64,000 bases of DNA from positions 16,554,735 to 16,618,734 of the forward strand of contig NC_057769.1 in NCBI RefSeq assembly GCF_010389155.1. Direction: 5' to 3'. Every line of letters starts with the position of its first letter. The stretch's first letter is position 1. A program made the translations under genes and the position numbers. This DNA comes from Erigeron canadensis (lineage: Eukaryota; Streptophyta; Magnoliopsida; Asterales; Asteraceae). Positions 1 through 12,100 of this stretch are shown here, one piece after another. The notes under the pieces are model-generated. The model worked only from the letters and a program-made list of their open reading frames with translations, was not told the origin of the DNA and searched no databases.

Positions 1-267
1 TTTGTTTATAGCAATAAATAAAATACATTGAAAAATACATCTTGACTCATTGCCATAATACTTGAATATTATTAGTATTTATATAGTTTCAAGCATTTGT
101 TCTTTATTGTTCATATCCATATCTGGATCGTGGTTCATAACTAGTCTTTATCTAGATTTGAACCACTTGCCAGTCGGGTTACTTGATATACTTGTGTTTA
201 TTATTAACCTATTCTATATATTGTTATATCTTGTTCTCGTTGTACATCTTGTGTAGGTGGACTCACA
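1..267 (+). repeat. 5' LTR of element F (3' part only)
   Basis: Matches 2049-2296 in order and ends GTGGACTCACA. The start of this LTR lies before the window. The usual TTTGGTATCAGAGCC primer site is absent right after it. Confidence 0.8.
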
Positions 268-1144
268 AGAAGCAATCTAAACAACAAGTCTCTGAGCCTG
301 CAAGGAAAGATAAAGGAAAAGTCCTAGTTGTTGATGAACCCAAGAAAAAGAATGCCAAGGGTTCTAGGCTAGTTGTTGGTGAGAATATTGATGAGTATGG
401 GTATCCCTTGCATGATCTGACTGTAGATGAAGAAAAGTTGCAAAAGAAAGTCTCAAATCAATTTATCATGTGGAGGGAAAATAAAGAAAGGGAAAGGGAA
501 CAACATCTTAAGATAGGGACCCTTGACCATGTTGATGCTGCAACTTTGGGACTATCCATAGAAAGATATCAAAGAATGGGAATATGGTGTGCAATATTCT
601 CCCTTGGAACAAAAACTTGACCATTTCACCTTTAAAATGTCCATTGAGGACTTGGTGAAAAATAGAGAAAAGGAGATGGCAAGAAAGAAGAAAGAAATTC
701 TGGGTGATGTTCTAAAAGTTGAAAAAGAATTGTCAAGACCACCAACTAAGCCCAAAGTGACTGGCCCAAGAACATCAAGAAAAACTGCTCGTGATGCTGA
801 CCTCTCTACTTTCAAACCAATGTCTGAAGATGTTGCTCAGATTCAGAATAAGCATGAAAAGGACCAGCATGAGCATTACATGAAACATAGGTCTCATCCT
901 GGCAAGATTATTGACATTGATATTGTTAAGGAGGATGGACTTAAATTATTTGATCTGGTGGTGAAAAGAGAAGGAAGGACAGCTGAGGAGTATTCTAGGG
1001 TTTCAGTTCACGAATTTGGCATTTCAGAACATAGATGAAGGCTAGGTGGAGATTGAAGATAGATTGTTTGGAAAGAAGGATCCCTCTCCTCAGAAAAGGA
1101 AGGCTACTGAAGCTCCCTCAGGTTCAAGGCCAGCCAAGAAGTAG
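268..1144 (+). pseudogene. C-terminal part of the copia extra ORF, frameshifted
   Basis: Codes for a charged, coiled-coil-like protein segment with one frameshift near 575-585: an upstream frame ending ...IERYQRM and a downstream frame continuing EYGVQYSPLEQKLDHF. A stop at 1036-1038 (after ...ISEHR) interrupts it again. A further frame ends KRKATEAPSGSRPAKK with a TAG at 1142-1144. The same tail ends the extra ORF of element G, and a similar one ends it in the split element. The function is unknown. In this copy it has no start codon of its own and is joined directly to the LTR, so it is a relic. Confidence 0.65.
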
Positions 1145-1372
1145 TTTCTTTTTTCTGCTTATCATGTACTTGTATATATTTTCATTTCTATGTACTCGTA
1201 AAAAATTCTAAATTTATGTACTGTATATATGTTACAAGTTACAACCAACAAGTAGATGATAGTTTTAAGTTAGAAAAACACAAGTAAAACTCTAAGACAT
1301 TAATGATCTATAAGATGTTCTTAGAAAATTTTTACAACTTAAACAAAACTTGCATTTTAGACTTACAAAATT

Positions 1373-2296
1373 CGTTAGGTCAGAAATCGACCAAGTATAA
1401 TTTGTTCAGAAATATCTGAAGTTCAGAGAAAATACTTGTACAGAATTTCTGAGCTCTCTCAGAATTAGTTCTCTGAAGCTTCAATTCACATCAGGATCAG
1501 CCCAAACTGAAGACATTCATTTTGAAGTCGAAGACTGAAGACTGAAGAAAAGAATCTTCTGAGAATCAGAGCTCTGAGGAGATTCTATCTGATTGAAGAT
1601 CTGAAGCTGCTCAGTGTAAAGTACTTACACCACTTTGCACTGATTACAAGGAAGCGTTTTTACTTTACCATGCTTTATCCAGACAACAATATTGTCTCTG
1701 GAAAGCTTTTTAATTAAGTAAAATGGTTGGGAATAAAGTGTGAAATGTCACATCAAATGACTTTCACACTTAACCTTAAAACACACGATTTAAGGAATAT
1801 TATTTTTTTCCTTAAATGTGTCCCAACCATGTAATGTACGGACAAGTCCACGTCATCATGGACTTTGTCTATAAATACAAGACTTCTCACAACTTTCAAA
1901 CGGCTTGGAACTTTGGCATTGCAACTTGTGAGATATACTCTAAGTAATTCTTACTAGTATTTCTTAGTTGATAGATCATTTGTATTTCAAGGTTGTTTAG
2001 ATATTTTCACAAGTGTGATTATCTTTGTTCCACAATAACCTTTGTATTTTGTTTATACCAATGAATAAAATACATTGAAAAATACATCGTGACTCTTTGC
2101 CTAATACTTGATTATACATATTATTTATATAGTTTCAAGCACTTGTTTCTCGTATTTACTTTGTGTTAATATCCATATCTGGATCATAATTCTGAACTAG
2201 TCTTTATCTAGATCAGAATTACTTGCCAGTCGGGTTACTTGATATACTTGTATTATCTTGTTATATTCGACTAACATCTTGTGTAGGGGACTCACA
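1373..2296 (+). repeat. 3' LTR of element F
   Basis: Begins GTTAGGTCAGAAATCGACC (the terminal T of TGTTAGG is mutated to C) and ends GGGGACTCACA. It has a TATA-like CTATAAATAC near 1870. Compared with element G, the DNA just before it has lost about 60 bp including the polypurine tract, so this copy could not have completed reverse transcription. Confidence 0.8.
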
Positions 2297-2871
2297 ACCA
2301 CCCATTACACAAATACACGAAAAGGCTAATCACACCTCCCAAGCAAGTTCAAGATACTGAGGCACCCTCTATATCTTGAACACCAATGTCCCTACGAAAA
2401 TCTTAAAATTAATAATTCCCTTCTTAATCTTAATCCCCTCCAAAAATCTATTCAGTCCCACACATATATTATTTTTTTTAGGAATAAGTGGAGACTGACA
2501 ATAATCAAAGATGCTGCGAACTATGGATCATAGCCTACAAGTGGATCTTAATTGCGAATAAAAGGTGCATGTATCTTACTCCTTAATTACTACTTTGATT
2601 TGATTACTTACTGTAAAGGTAGTCAAATAAGTCAAGTATAATTATTAACTAACATATGACGTCATTAAATTGATCTATCATTTTCCGTTTTTACCCTTAA
2701 TAAACAACTTAGATTTTTGCATGAAAAATAAAAAAGATCGAAAGATAGTTTCCATTCATTTATAAAAATACATAAGTAACTGCTTGTAAGCGGTTTCATC
2801 TTCCTAAATCAAAAGAGTCTAAAAAATGGGCTCCGGCCTTTGCATCATATCCATCATTGCCCATATTTTAT
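2297..2871. other. Intergenic, nothing recognised
   Basis: AT-rich DNA with no convincing ORF, RNA gene or repeat. It separates element F from the small minus-strand gene. Confidence 0.5.
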
Positions 2872-3285
2872 TTATACAAGAATATCCCAGTAAAGCTCAG
2901 GGTTGATCTCTTTCAGTTTATTTAAAATAGATCTGACTCTTTCCAACTCTTCTCGAGCACCCCTAAGCTCTTCTTGTATCACACCAAGTTCGCAACAGAG
3001 ATCTTTTAAAGTATTATTCAAAATCTTGTTTTTGGCTTCCAAACTGTTCTTCACTTCCAAACCCATTTGTTTTTCCGTTTCAACGGATTCTTTATAAGAC
3101 TTGAGCAGACCTTCCAATGTTTGTATAATGTCATCGTTGATTTTATCTTTGGTGATTTGTTGTTCTTCAAGATCAGTAAGAGACTGAAACAAAAATTAAA
3201 TAAGTCAAAAGAAATAAGAAAATAATCTCACTAAAATATTTGAACGTACTTTTTGAAGGAATTCTCCTAGTGATTTCAAAGACAT
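2872..3285 (-). CDS. Possible small two-exon coiled-coil protein, unrecognised family
   Basis: Read on the minus strand, exon 1 (3285-3250) encodes MSLKSLGEFLQK, followed by a 66-bp intron (3249-3184) that starts GTACGT and ends TTTGTTTCAG. Exon 2 (3183-2872) continues SLTDLEEQQ and runs open to a stop. The total is about 115 residues, rich in E, K, L and Q with heptad-like spacing, so mostly helical coiled coil is expected. I do not recognise the family. The clean splice sites and continuous frame favour a real or recently real gene. The intron is short for a plant and there is no domain to anchor the call. It could also be a fragment of a larger duplicated gene. Confidence 0.4.
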
Positions 3286-3550
3286 ACTGAGAATTTTTGC
3301 ATACGAAGAGATAAAAAGTTTTATGATTTTGGAAGTGTAAAACTATTTGCTTATATAGAGGGGTGAAAAGATGGAAATGAACCGTCAAGTAGTTACCTAT
3401 CGCGTCACGACTCTTGGCTCTCCATGTTCCATGCGTCTTATCTTTAATATGGTTTTGAAATTTACTTATTGACTTGGGTCAAAGCATATTCTAGAAGATT
3501 CAAAGTTATTTTAACAAAATAGATTTTATTTAAATAACTTTGGGGACAAT
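3286..3550. other. Upstream region of the small gene
   Basis: AT-rich. A TATA-like TTATATAG lies about 65 bases upstream of the proposed minus-strand start. No other feature is seen. Confidence 0.3.
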
Positions 3551-4499
3551 TGTTATGGGTGAAATTTCAGGTCTTATTATCTTGAAGGTCCAAGATCTTG
3601 ACAACTCAGGATCTTGACTCATCAAAATATTCTAATTACCTATTGATATATTATTAACAATATACTTCGAATATTATTGTTAGATAAGCATGCAGGTTCT
3701 GGAATATTCGATATCGAGCATTGAAGGATATCTCTAACGGTATAAAAAGGATTTGACGCATGTTTTATCTTATCAACACGCAAAGAAGACCAAGTCTACC
3801 AACATAATCGGACTTCAAGTTGATTTCAACATGAGGAGAATATCTTCAAACGACTACAAGATCAGTCGAGATATGCTCCAACGTTCAATTATGAATACTC
3901 GGAAGATCCCTACAAAGTCGGATAGTTAGTTAGACCCTTAGTCTATATAAACGAAGGAAGTTGATTGATATTAGGCATCTGAGCTTCTAATTACTTACTG
4001 CTCATAAACAGTTGTATTCACACACACTACTCTCATTACTCTCATCTTTATTCTCACTTAGAAATATTGATCAACCGAATTCAACCCTTGTAATCTTTTA
4101 AACATAATTAAAAAAAGAACAAAGGCAGGGACGATTGTTTCCTCCGGGGTTTTTATGCAGGCAATCCTTGAAGGATTAAGGTCTTTCCCTCGTCAACAAA
4201 TATCGGTGTTCTTCTTCCTTACTCTTTACTTTATTGCATTATTTGTTTAATTCTTACTTTAATCTTGTTTCTTACGATATAATCTTCATTATATTTTGTT
4301 TGTTAATCATAGTTTGCGAATATCTTTGACACCCTTTTATTGTTTTAGTCGACATAATCTTTGAAAAATATCTTTTGTTTAACGCATCTTTGAATCTAAA
4401 CGTATTTTACAAGCCCTTAACCTCACGAACGAAAGTTTGGTTACATTATTGATCTAAGTCTTCAAAATAGATTATTTTAGCTAATTTTTGACCAAAACA
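3551..4499 (+). repeat. LTR-like sequence, probably a solo LTR
   Basis: A purine-rich GGGGACAAT is followed by TGTTATGGGTGAAATTTC. The block contains a promoter-like CTATATAAACG (near 3941), long pyrimidine-rich 5'-leader-like sequence, and ends near ACCAAAACA. No coding domain and no clear TSD were found, so both limits are estimates. Some plant gypsy LTRs have this layout, but the superfamily is not proven. Confidence 0.35.
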
Positions 4500-4919
4500 A
4501 ATGATTATCTTGAATTTCTTGCGATTCCGTTATATTAGAGTCCCGTACAGTGTCAGGTCATTTTATTGTAGATAACCTGAACCAATAAAATAGAACTAAC
4601 TAAAATCAACAAATTAAAAGTGTTGGTACGCGGAGAGAATATATTAAACCCTAAAATATGATGATGGCGGCAATGGCCGGTGTTGGGGATCGATGGCAGC
4701 GGTGGTCATTGGCGGGGTTGGTAGTGATAGTTTTGGGGATTAATGACACCCGATGATGATTGACGACAGTGGTTGGTGATGATGATGGATCAAAATTAGA
4801 GAGATGTGTTTGTTTGTATTTGTGATTAGGTTGCAGAGAAGAATGAGTAGCGTATGTGTAGTTTTGTTTCTGTATAAGGGCATTTTGGATAGAACAAAAA
4901 TATGCTGAATTAAGAAAAG
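4500..4919. other. Intergenic with a GGT/GGC-rich tract
   Basis: 4660-4800 is a purine- and G-rich tract (repeated GATGATGG and GGCGG) like those beside Helitron-type ends at 33.3, 34.4 and 59.5 kb. No gene is seen. Confidence 0.4.
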
Positions 4920-5731
4920 TCTATCTTAATATATACTATAACACAGTTGAACTAATGACTTATTAACCAATCAAATCGCTTAATTTTATCAAATTGACAC
5001 TCGCTTATGTCATCATTTAGATAAACGATAAATTAAAAATCATAATAATAATTATTCAAATATATTATTATAATATTATTTATATTAATTTGTAGAAAAA
5101 GTCTCATTAATTTACCCTTTTTTGTTTTTCATCAATAATTTACACTTTTTAGCCCTCAATACTTAATTTATATTTATTTTTAATTATCAACTTGAGAGGA
5201 TTTTTTTAAAATTTTCTTAAAAAAGTTGCAAAAAGTGTTTATATTTTTTTTTTAAGTTACAATTGTCACTCAAATCAAGAGTCCTAATTGTTATCAAAGA
5301 AATTGAAAATAATCATAATTGTTATCTAATTATCATAAGACATGTGATTGAAAAAGAGCATGCATCATGACCACATACATATACTTGAATGTCAAGTACA
5401 TGATCACAAGTATAGTTATATTTTAATTCTTAATTATATTTTAATAATAATATTACATTATGAATATAATTGGTTTCAAAAACTTTTATAACAGGAAAGT
5501 TATTGTAACATATGCCTTGTGGAATGACTACGTGAAACAATTTCATCAATATGTGTCATCTAATAATGACAGTGACAAGCATGCGATTATTGTACTACAA
5601 CTTGCACATTATAACACTTAGAACTGTATATCTTCAAAATTATAAGATTTTATAAATTAAATGTATGAAGATCTAATATTGATAATATCGTAAACTCCGT
5701 ATCTAATGTTGGCTATAGGTCTAAAATCTAG
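4920..5731 (+). mobile_element. Helitron-like non-autonomous element, copy 1
   Basis: This 812-bp block is present inverted at 35,422-36,237 (816 bp), diverged but alignable end to end. It starts TCTATC and ends TCTAAAATCTAG followed by T, with a degenerate hairpin (ACTCCGTATC...GGCTATAGGT) just before the end. A TC start, CTAG end, subterminal hairpin and lack of inverted repeats or TSD fit a Helitron. It encodes nothing. The base before the start is G, not the expected A. Confidence 0.5.
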
Positions 5732-6123
5732 TTTGCTTTATAAGAAAGATAAATATAAAAGATTAATTAGAAAAAACTCTTGAAAGGTAAATAGTTTTTG
5801 AAATGCAGGTAAATTTGTTTTTCAAATACGCCACTTTAAACTCAAAGTGGTCCCGTTTTTACGATAATTTGACTTCACTCGTAAAAGTTTGTGATACGAG
5901 GTGGGATTTTGATGATTCTAAATTTGGGGCATATGCCCCCTCCCATCGCCGATAACCCCAAAGCAACCAATCTGGGGGTCGTATCCCCTCTCTCCATATT
6001 TTTATTTTTATTTCTTTCCAGATATAACACCCACCACATATAACATCATATATATATATGCTTCTGTTATCACTCTTTCAATATTAAAAATAATAGATTA
6101 AAAATTAAATATCAATAATAATA
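5732..6123 (+). promoter_or_regulatory. Probable promoter and 5' leader of the MraY gene
   Basis: A TATA-like run (CATATATATATATGC, about 6047-6061) lies some 65-75 bases before the start codon, preceded by pyrimidine-rich sequence and a CCAAT-like ACCAATC near 5966. The transcription start is inferred, not shown. Confidence 0.4.
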
Positions 6124-9100
6124 ATGATCCGATCTCCTAATTCTTCTTCTTGGTGGTGTTGTTATAGTAATTGCTGCTGTTGTTGTTCATCTGTCAATTT
6201 CCCCAAATTCTTACCATCTCCTAGTCATCAACTAAACACTATTTTAACATTTCCTCCCAATGTTCATTACTACTTCAAGGTACATGTTTGTAAATTCAAT
6301 CACACATTCTTCGTTTGTTACATTAGGTTGTCAATCCAATACATCCAGCCTTAAATTGAGAAGAACACTTAAAAACTTGATGCTGATGCATTAAAAGTCC
6401 ATAAACTAAAGGATCTGTTAAACACTTAAATAAAGATATTTAGTTATACACTTTGTTTGTTTTATGGACTTTTAATGCATCATGAAGTTTTTAAGTGTTC
6501 TTGTTCTCAATCTAAGGGTGTTCTCACGAAAAGCCACCCTATATACTATCTAGGATTGATATTAGGATCATGTCGTTATTTAATTATTAGTATTTGTTAC
6601 AGTTATCCGCATCATCATCGAGAATTAGTAAAAGATATGGGTATGGAGGGCCGCCTATTAAAAGACTTACTATTGCTTCCATGGATTGGGTATGTATATC
6701 TTCTTTCTCCTTTTTTTTTTTCTTCTTCTTATTTTAAAACATTATGAAAGACAGATAGATATATGATATTTGATTTGACTTTGTATATTGATACGTCTAT
6801 TCCATGGAGCAATGCATACATAATTACATATTCATCATAACCGAATTACTTGAATATGTTTATCAATTAGGTGATTTCACTTGTCTTGCTTGTGACATTA
6901 ACTATGACTTAGTATATGAGATCTTAGTAATAGAGTTATAACCCCCACCCGTATTGCAATTTGACAAAAAACAGTGCGAAAGTTTAAAGGGATTAGACCC
7001 GCCCCTGCCCTCTTTGTATAGACAATATGATTGGATGACCTTGCAGATCAAACACGAATTTAAGAGCTAAACAAATTGGAAACCTATAGGGGGTTCACGA
7101 TTTTTTATTATTTGTCAAAAGCAAAAATTGTTGCAATATCCTAATTCCAAGGGTATTTAAATAGGCAAATACTTTGGGAAGGGAGCTATACAGTTCTTAT
7201 CCGAAACAGATTGAGGAAACAAAATGTCAAAATCTAAACAAATCTAAAAGTTCAAAAATAAGAAACATAAATATCTAAAACGCCATTTTGGGCCCCTAAA
7301 CGATCCTGAATGGCCGAAAGGACCACTGGGCATGGTGAAGGAGTGATGCTATGAGTTTTCACCGTTGGCATGTTTTTGAGTAACTATGTGCATTTCGGCC
7401 AAATCCAACACTAAAATCATTTATGATGTTTTCACCTACATCAACAATAGGTTTCCTTTGTTTTCGAATTGCAGGGCTATAATTTTTGTAGCAAGTGTAT
7501 TAAAAATTGAATTGGATATCCGGGTTTGTGTCTGTGGATAAAACCAATCACATCGATCGGACATAACCATGTCAAATCTTTGTTTTTTCTATTGTTTTTT
7601 ATTTTTTATATATTTGAGTTCAGTTTTTGCCGTACATTTATGTTTGAGGTTTTATTTAGTAGTTTAGTATCCTATGCTTGCCCAAAATATATTGACACTG
7701 AGGATGATAGTTTGCACTTAAGTAAGCTACACTTGGATATAACGTTCAGAAATGAACTACTGAAATTAGTACCATCATAATTAATAGTCCTATGGAGGAA
7801 AACCCTAAGTTTAGGCGTCTTTGTATCCGCACAAGAAGGATGTCCTAATGGCAATGCAAATCTGTGTACTTACGCTGACAAGATATGCCTCCTATTTACG
7901 TGACATCACCAATATTCTTAACTTGCCGTTGGCTGAAACATGTAACTAGTATGGAATACTGTTAGAACACAACCAAGAATCTTTAGAGTGTTGGCAAGAC
8001 ACGAGCCTTTCATGGATAGGGAGAGATATTGAACAAATGCTAGTTGATAATACTACGCTAGATGCAATGTGTCTAGATTTTATACTCAAAAACCATGTGT
8101 TGTTACAATCATTGATTGATGCAATCTAGTTGGTGAATTGGAGGTCAAGAGTTCTAAACTCAAAAATCTGGCTTTAGCGCATTCAAGTCGACCTTTCAGA
8201 TTTCTAAATTATCTATAATAATACTATTGGCAATGGCTTTTAGATATCCTTCTTCCATTAATATATAACAAAGGAAATGTGAAGTCCCGAAATATTGGTT
8301 GCACTGATTACTTGATGAATATCGATTCTCACTGGTAAGGCCATAAGTCAATATGAAAAATCCGAATGCTTATAGACTAACGCATAGTCGTGGAAGTAGT
8401 TGAAACCAAAACTGCTTCTTCAGGCCAATTACAATACAATTTATATGTAAGCAATCATAAATCATAATTTACTGGGGTAATGCCATTACCCAAAAAATCA
8501 ATCAAAATGCAAGTCTGTGTACAACATCCCCCTCTCTACAGTGCATTAATTTTTTCACTGGATGAAGCACATTTAAAAAAATAGATTATGCAATAAATTA
8601 TTATTCGGTGCGTGGGCGTATATATCAAAGCTTTATATTTTCTAATTATTTTTATTTTATAGGACATGTCTAGTTTTCCACTAGATGATAGAGCTGACAG
8701 TGATGGTTCTGTTGGATACACCTTCTCGTCAAGTGAAGGTGAAGAAAGTGATGGAGATATTATATTAAATCCAATCACTGATGTTGATATTCCAACATCA
8801 AGTGAGCGTCGTCAGTCTGATGATTCCTTGACAACGGCTGCTCAAAGGCTGGCAATGATGGGTAGATCCAGGAAGAGAAGCAGGTGAGATACTTCATAGT
8901 CCTGCTATCAAATTTTTGAGTATGTCATTCTACAAGTAATTTCCTCCATCTAAGTATACAAGTTAATAGGGACAGACTTACATCTACTACTTTTGCATTG
9001 CAGAGTTAAGTACGGAATCTTAATCAATATAGGGCTTGTTACCTTTTTGACAATGCTTCTACTACTCTTGGATTCACACGCATGGAGGATAGTTAGGCTT

Positions 9101-12100
9101 CCTTTACCACCATTTCACTTGATATTCCCTTTTACAGCGTCTGCAATCTTAGTGTCTTTCGCTGGCTATATATGTGTTCCGTTATTCCGAATTTCAAAGA
9201 TGCAAATGATTATTAGCAAATGGCCAGCAAGGCACTCCTCTAAGAAGGGAACTGTCACGATGGGCGGATTGTTTCTTATACCAATCGGAGTAGTTGTGGC
9301 TGAAGTATTAGTTGGATTTTCTTCTACAGAAGTTTCAGGAGCATCTATAGCAACTTTAGCATTTGCCACAATTGGATTAATAGACGACTTTTTAACTCTG
9401 GTGAAAAGGAGGAAGATCGGGTTATCTCCGCGGATAAGAATTCTGTTCGAGGTAAAAGCTTTTACTAATCTTTATAGGTGGCAACTTAGCCTGGTCAAGT
9501 GGGTCAAACCAAAAAATTTAGCGGAGAGGGCAACGGGTCAGATGTTCTCAAAGTTTCCCATAGTCAATGTTTATAGCAATTAGCAAACAAGGTTGGGGAA
9601 CTGTTGACTTGAACTTGGCTTGGAGAGGGGCCGAGACACAAGTTTTTGGTGACTCAGACTTGCTTTTGGGGGTGGGGGGGGGGGTACCCTGATTGGATTT
9701 TTAATTATTAAAATAATAATTTTGGAAATTATATGTAATAGAAAATCAGAAATCCACTACACACTTCAAACTTAACTCATAATTGTTTAGAAACATAAAC
9801 ATAGTACTATATAGTTCAAAAATATAAATATTATTTGATAGATTTAACAGATTAACAGAAAAATTAGCAACAAACACAAACAATATCTTCGTAAAAAACA
9901 AAAATAAAAGTTATTTAAAAAATTTTAAAATTATTTAAAAGAAAGTTTTAAGAGTTGACCCGAGTTGGATGAGCTTTTCCCGCGTAAGCTGACTTTTTAC
10001 CGGCGTTGATCCCGAGGTTTATTTATTAACTGGGTTTAGCTAACTCGCCCCTTTTGGTTGCCGAGTCCCGAGTTAAGTCCGAGTTCCCCGCTGAGTTTTG
10101 CAACCATTTTAGCAAACAGCCTTTTAAAGTGTTGATATACTGTTAAGTTTCGAATAATGTTCGTGGTAAACTAATAATATTTTTATCGTAATCATAATCA
10201 TAATCAACGCATTAGTTATTCTATAAGTACAAAGGTCTTTGTCGGCTAAGCTAAACCCATTTCAACCCCGTTACCTAACTGGTTTGGTCTGGCCATCTTG
10301 CCTCCTATACTAACTTTTCTCATTATATGGCTTATCTGCTCCTCACAGTGGGAGATCTTGAAGTTAGCTCTTACTTGAACTTTATTGCACAGGTAGCTGT
10401 TGGAACATTGTTCTATTTTTGGTTATGTACCAGGAATATATCTTCACCATACAGCATGTATACTTTCTTGTAACCATTTTCATGGTAACTAACTTAGATG
10501 TAATTCTTGCAGTGAAATCCTATAATGTTATAATTTTCTCTCATTCTGGATTTTAAACGTGTTATGAAACTTTTATGCTCCTGTCTTTGCCAACATTCTT
10601 CCGAGAAGTAGATTAATGTCCAAGTTGTTACTAGCTGGACATTTTATTCTAACAATATGTGAATCAAAGATAAAACATAATCTACAAATTAAATGTTCCC
10701 CATGTCTGCATGATGACATACATGGAGAGAGGTCATACTTTTGACTTTTTAAAAAGTTTTTTGTCTATCTGAAATCCGGTATATTTATTAGAGTAATCCA
10801 AATATATTTTAAGCTATTTATTTATTGTTAGTAAAATAATGATGTTCTGAAATCTGTTGTGATTAAACATGAAATAAGCAAATATATATTAAAATCTTGT
10901 GAACTCAAAAGCCCCTTGCCTGCCATTTTATCAGCATCTACGTTGAATTTGAAACATAAAAATCCAAGTTTCCAAGAAATTAGCAAATGAGTATATGAAT
11001 AAAAAATATGCTAAAGTAATTGATGGATAACTATAAGTCCTCTTACTGTTTGGACATTGAATGTTTAAATCTTACACTTTGGCACCTAAAATATATGTTG
11101 CTTCTTTTTGTGCAGTAAAATGGTGGTGCCTCTGCCCCTACCATTGGGCCTGATATGCATGGGAAGTTCTTATTTATTATTGACTGTATTAGGTTTTGTG
11201 TCAATGACAAATGGAGTGGAGCTAACTGATGGTCTTGATGGATTAGCGGGAGGAACTGCTGCACTTTCTTTTATTGGCATGTCCATTGCAGTTCTTCCAA
11301 TATGTTCTGGTTAGTACACTATGTTATTTTTCAGAGTCGTTTTAGAGTCGTGAAGTTTTTTTCGAAGATTCAAATGAGATCTATCGTTCTGCTCTTCCAA
11401 TATGTTCAGATCTTGCTGTGTTTGGAGCATCAATGGCAGGAGCTTGTGTTGGTTTCCTTTTTCATAACCGGTACAAGGCTTCTGTATTTATGGGTGATAC
11501 TGGAGCTTTGGCGTTGGGCGGAGCACTGGCTGCAATGGCAGCTTCTACAGGAATGTTCTTTCCGTTACTTATTTCGTCTGGAGTCATTGTATTGGAAGCA
11601 CTATCTGTTATATTGCAGGTATCAGTTGCTATGATGCTTTTATATATTTATTTGGCATGTTATTTGAAGAATGGTTTTGTTAAGGTTATGTTTAATGACA
11701 TTTACCCTAAATTTAACTATGAAAGCCAGCTATATATTTTGATAGAAAAAGTATTTAAAAAGTGTAGCCAACATGGTAACATAGCCTATGGAGGTGCATA
11801 AATGAAATTAGAAATATGCCCAATAATTTTGTTATTTTGGCCACTCACGGCACAATTATTGTTCAAGTCATTTTTCCTTTATAAAGTATTTCTTGCAACA
11901 TTTGCCATAATTTTTTCATATATTTGGCCAAAATCATATGAATCACATTGGCTAAATTAATCATGTTGGCTACATTTTATTTATTTTTTTGATATATAGT
12001 TGACTTTAATATCTTAATCTTCGGTGAATGTCATTAAATGGTAATTATAGCTTTTCTATATGCCCATTAAGTAATAATAGTTTCAGTTGACCAACGACAA

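Larger units (their letters stand above)
1..2296 (+). mobile_element. Internally deleted Ty1/copia derivative (element F), left LTR cut by window edge
   Basis: Two copies of one LTR flank about 1.1 kb of internal sequence. The left copy (1-267) and the right copy (1373-2296) share the stretch from the ATAAAATACATTG motif through CCAGTCGGGTTACTTG to a GACTCACA end. Gag, protease, integrase and RT are all missing: the left LTR runs straight into the end of the extra ORF that this family carries after pol. No tRNA-Met primer site follows the left LTR and the polypurine tract is lost. The family matches element G at 13.6-19.3 kb. It is a non-autonomous remnant. The left TSD lies outside the window. 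Confidence 0.8.

Noticed and set aside
6124..6747. Open frames read straight through 6,124-6,354 and 6,457-6,747 as separate genes
   Set aside because: The GT and AG sites at 6,280 and 6,602 and the reading phase show they are parts of MraY exons 1 and 2 plus an intronic MITE.
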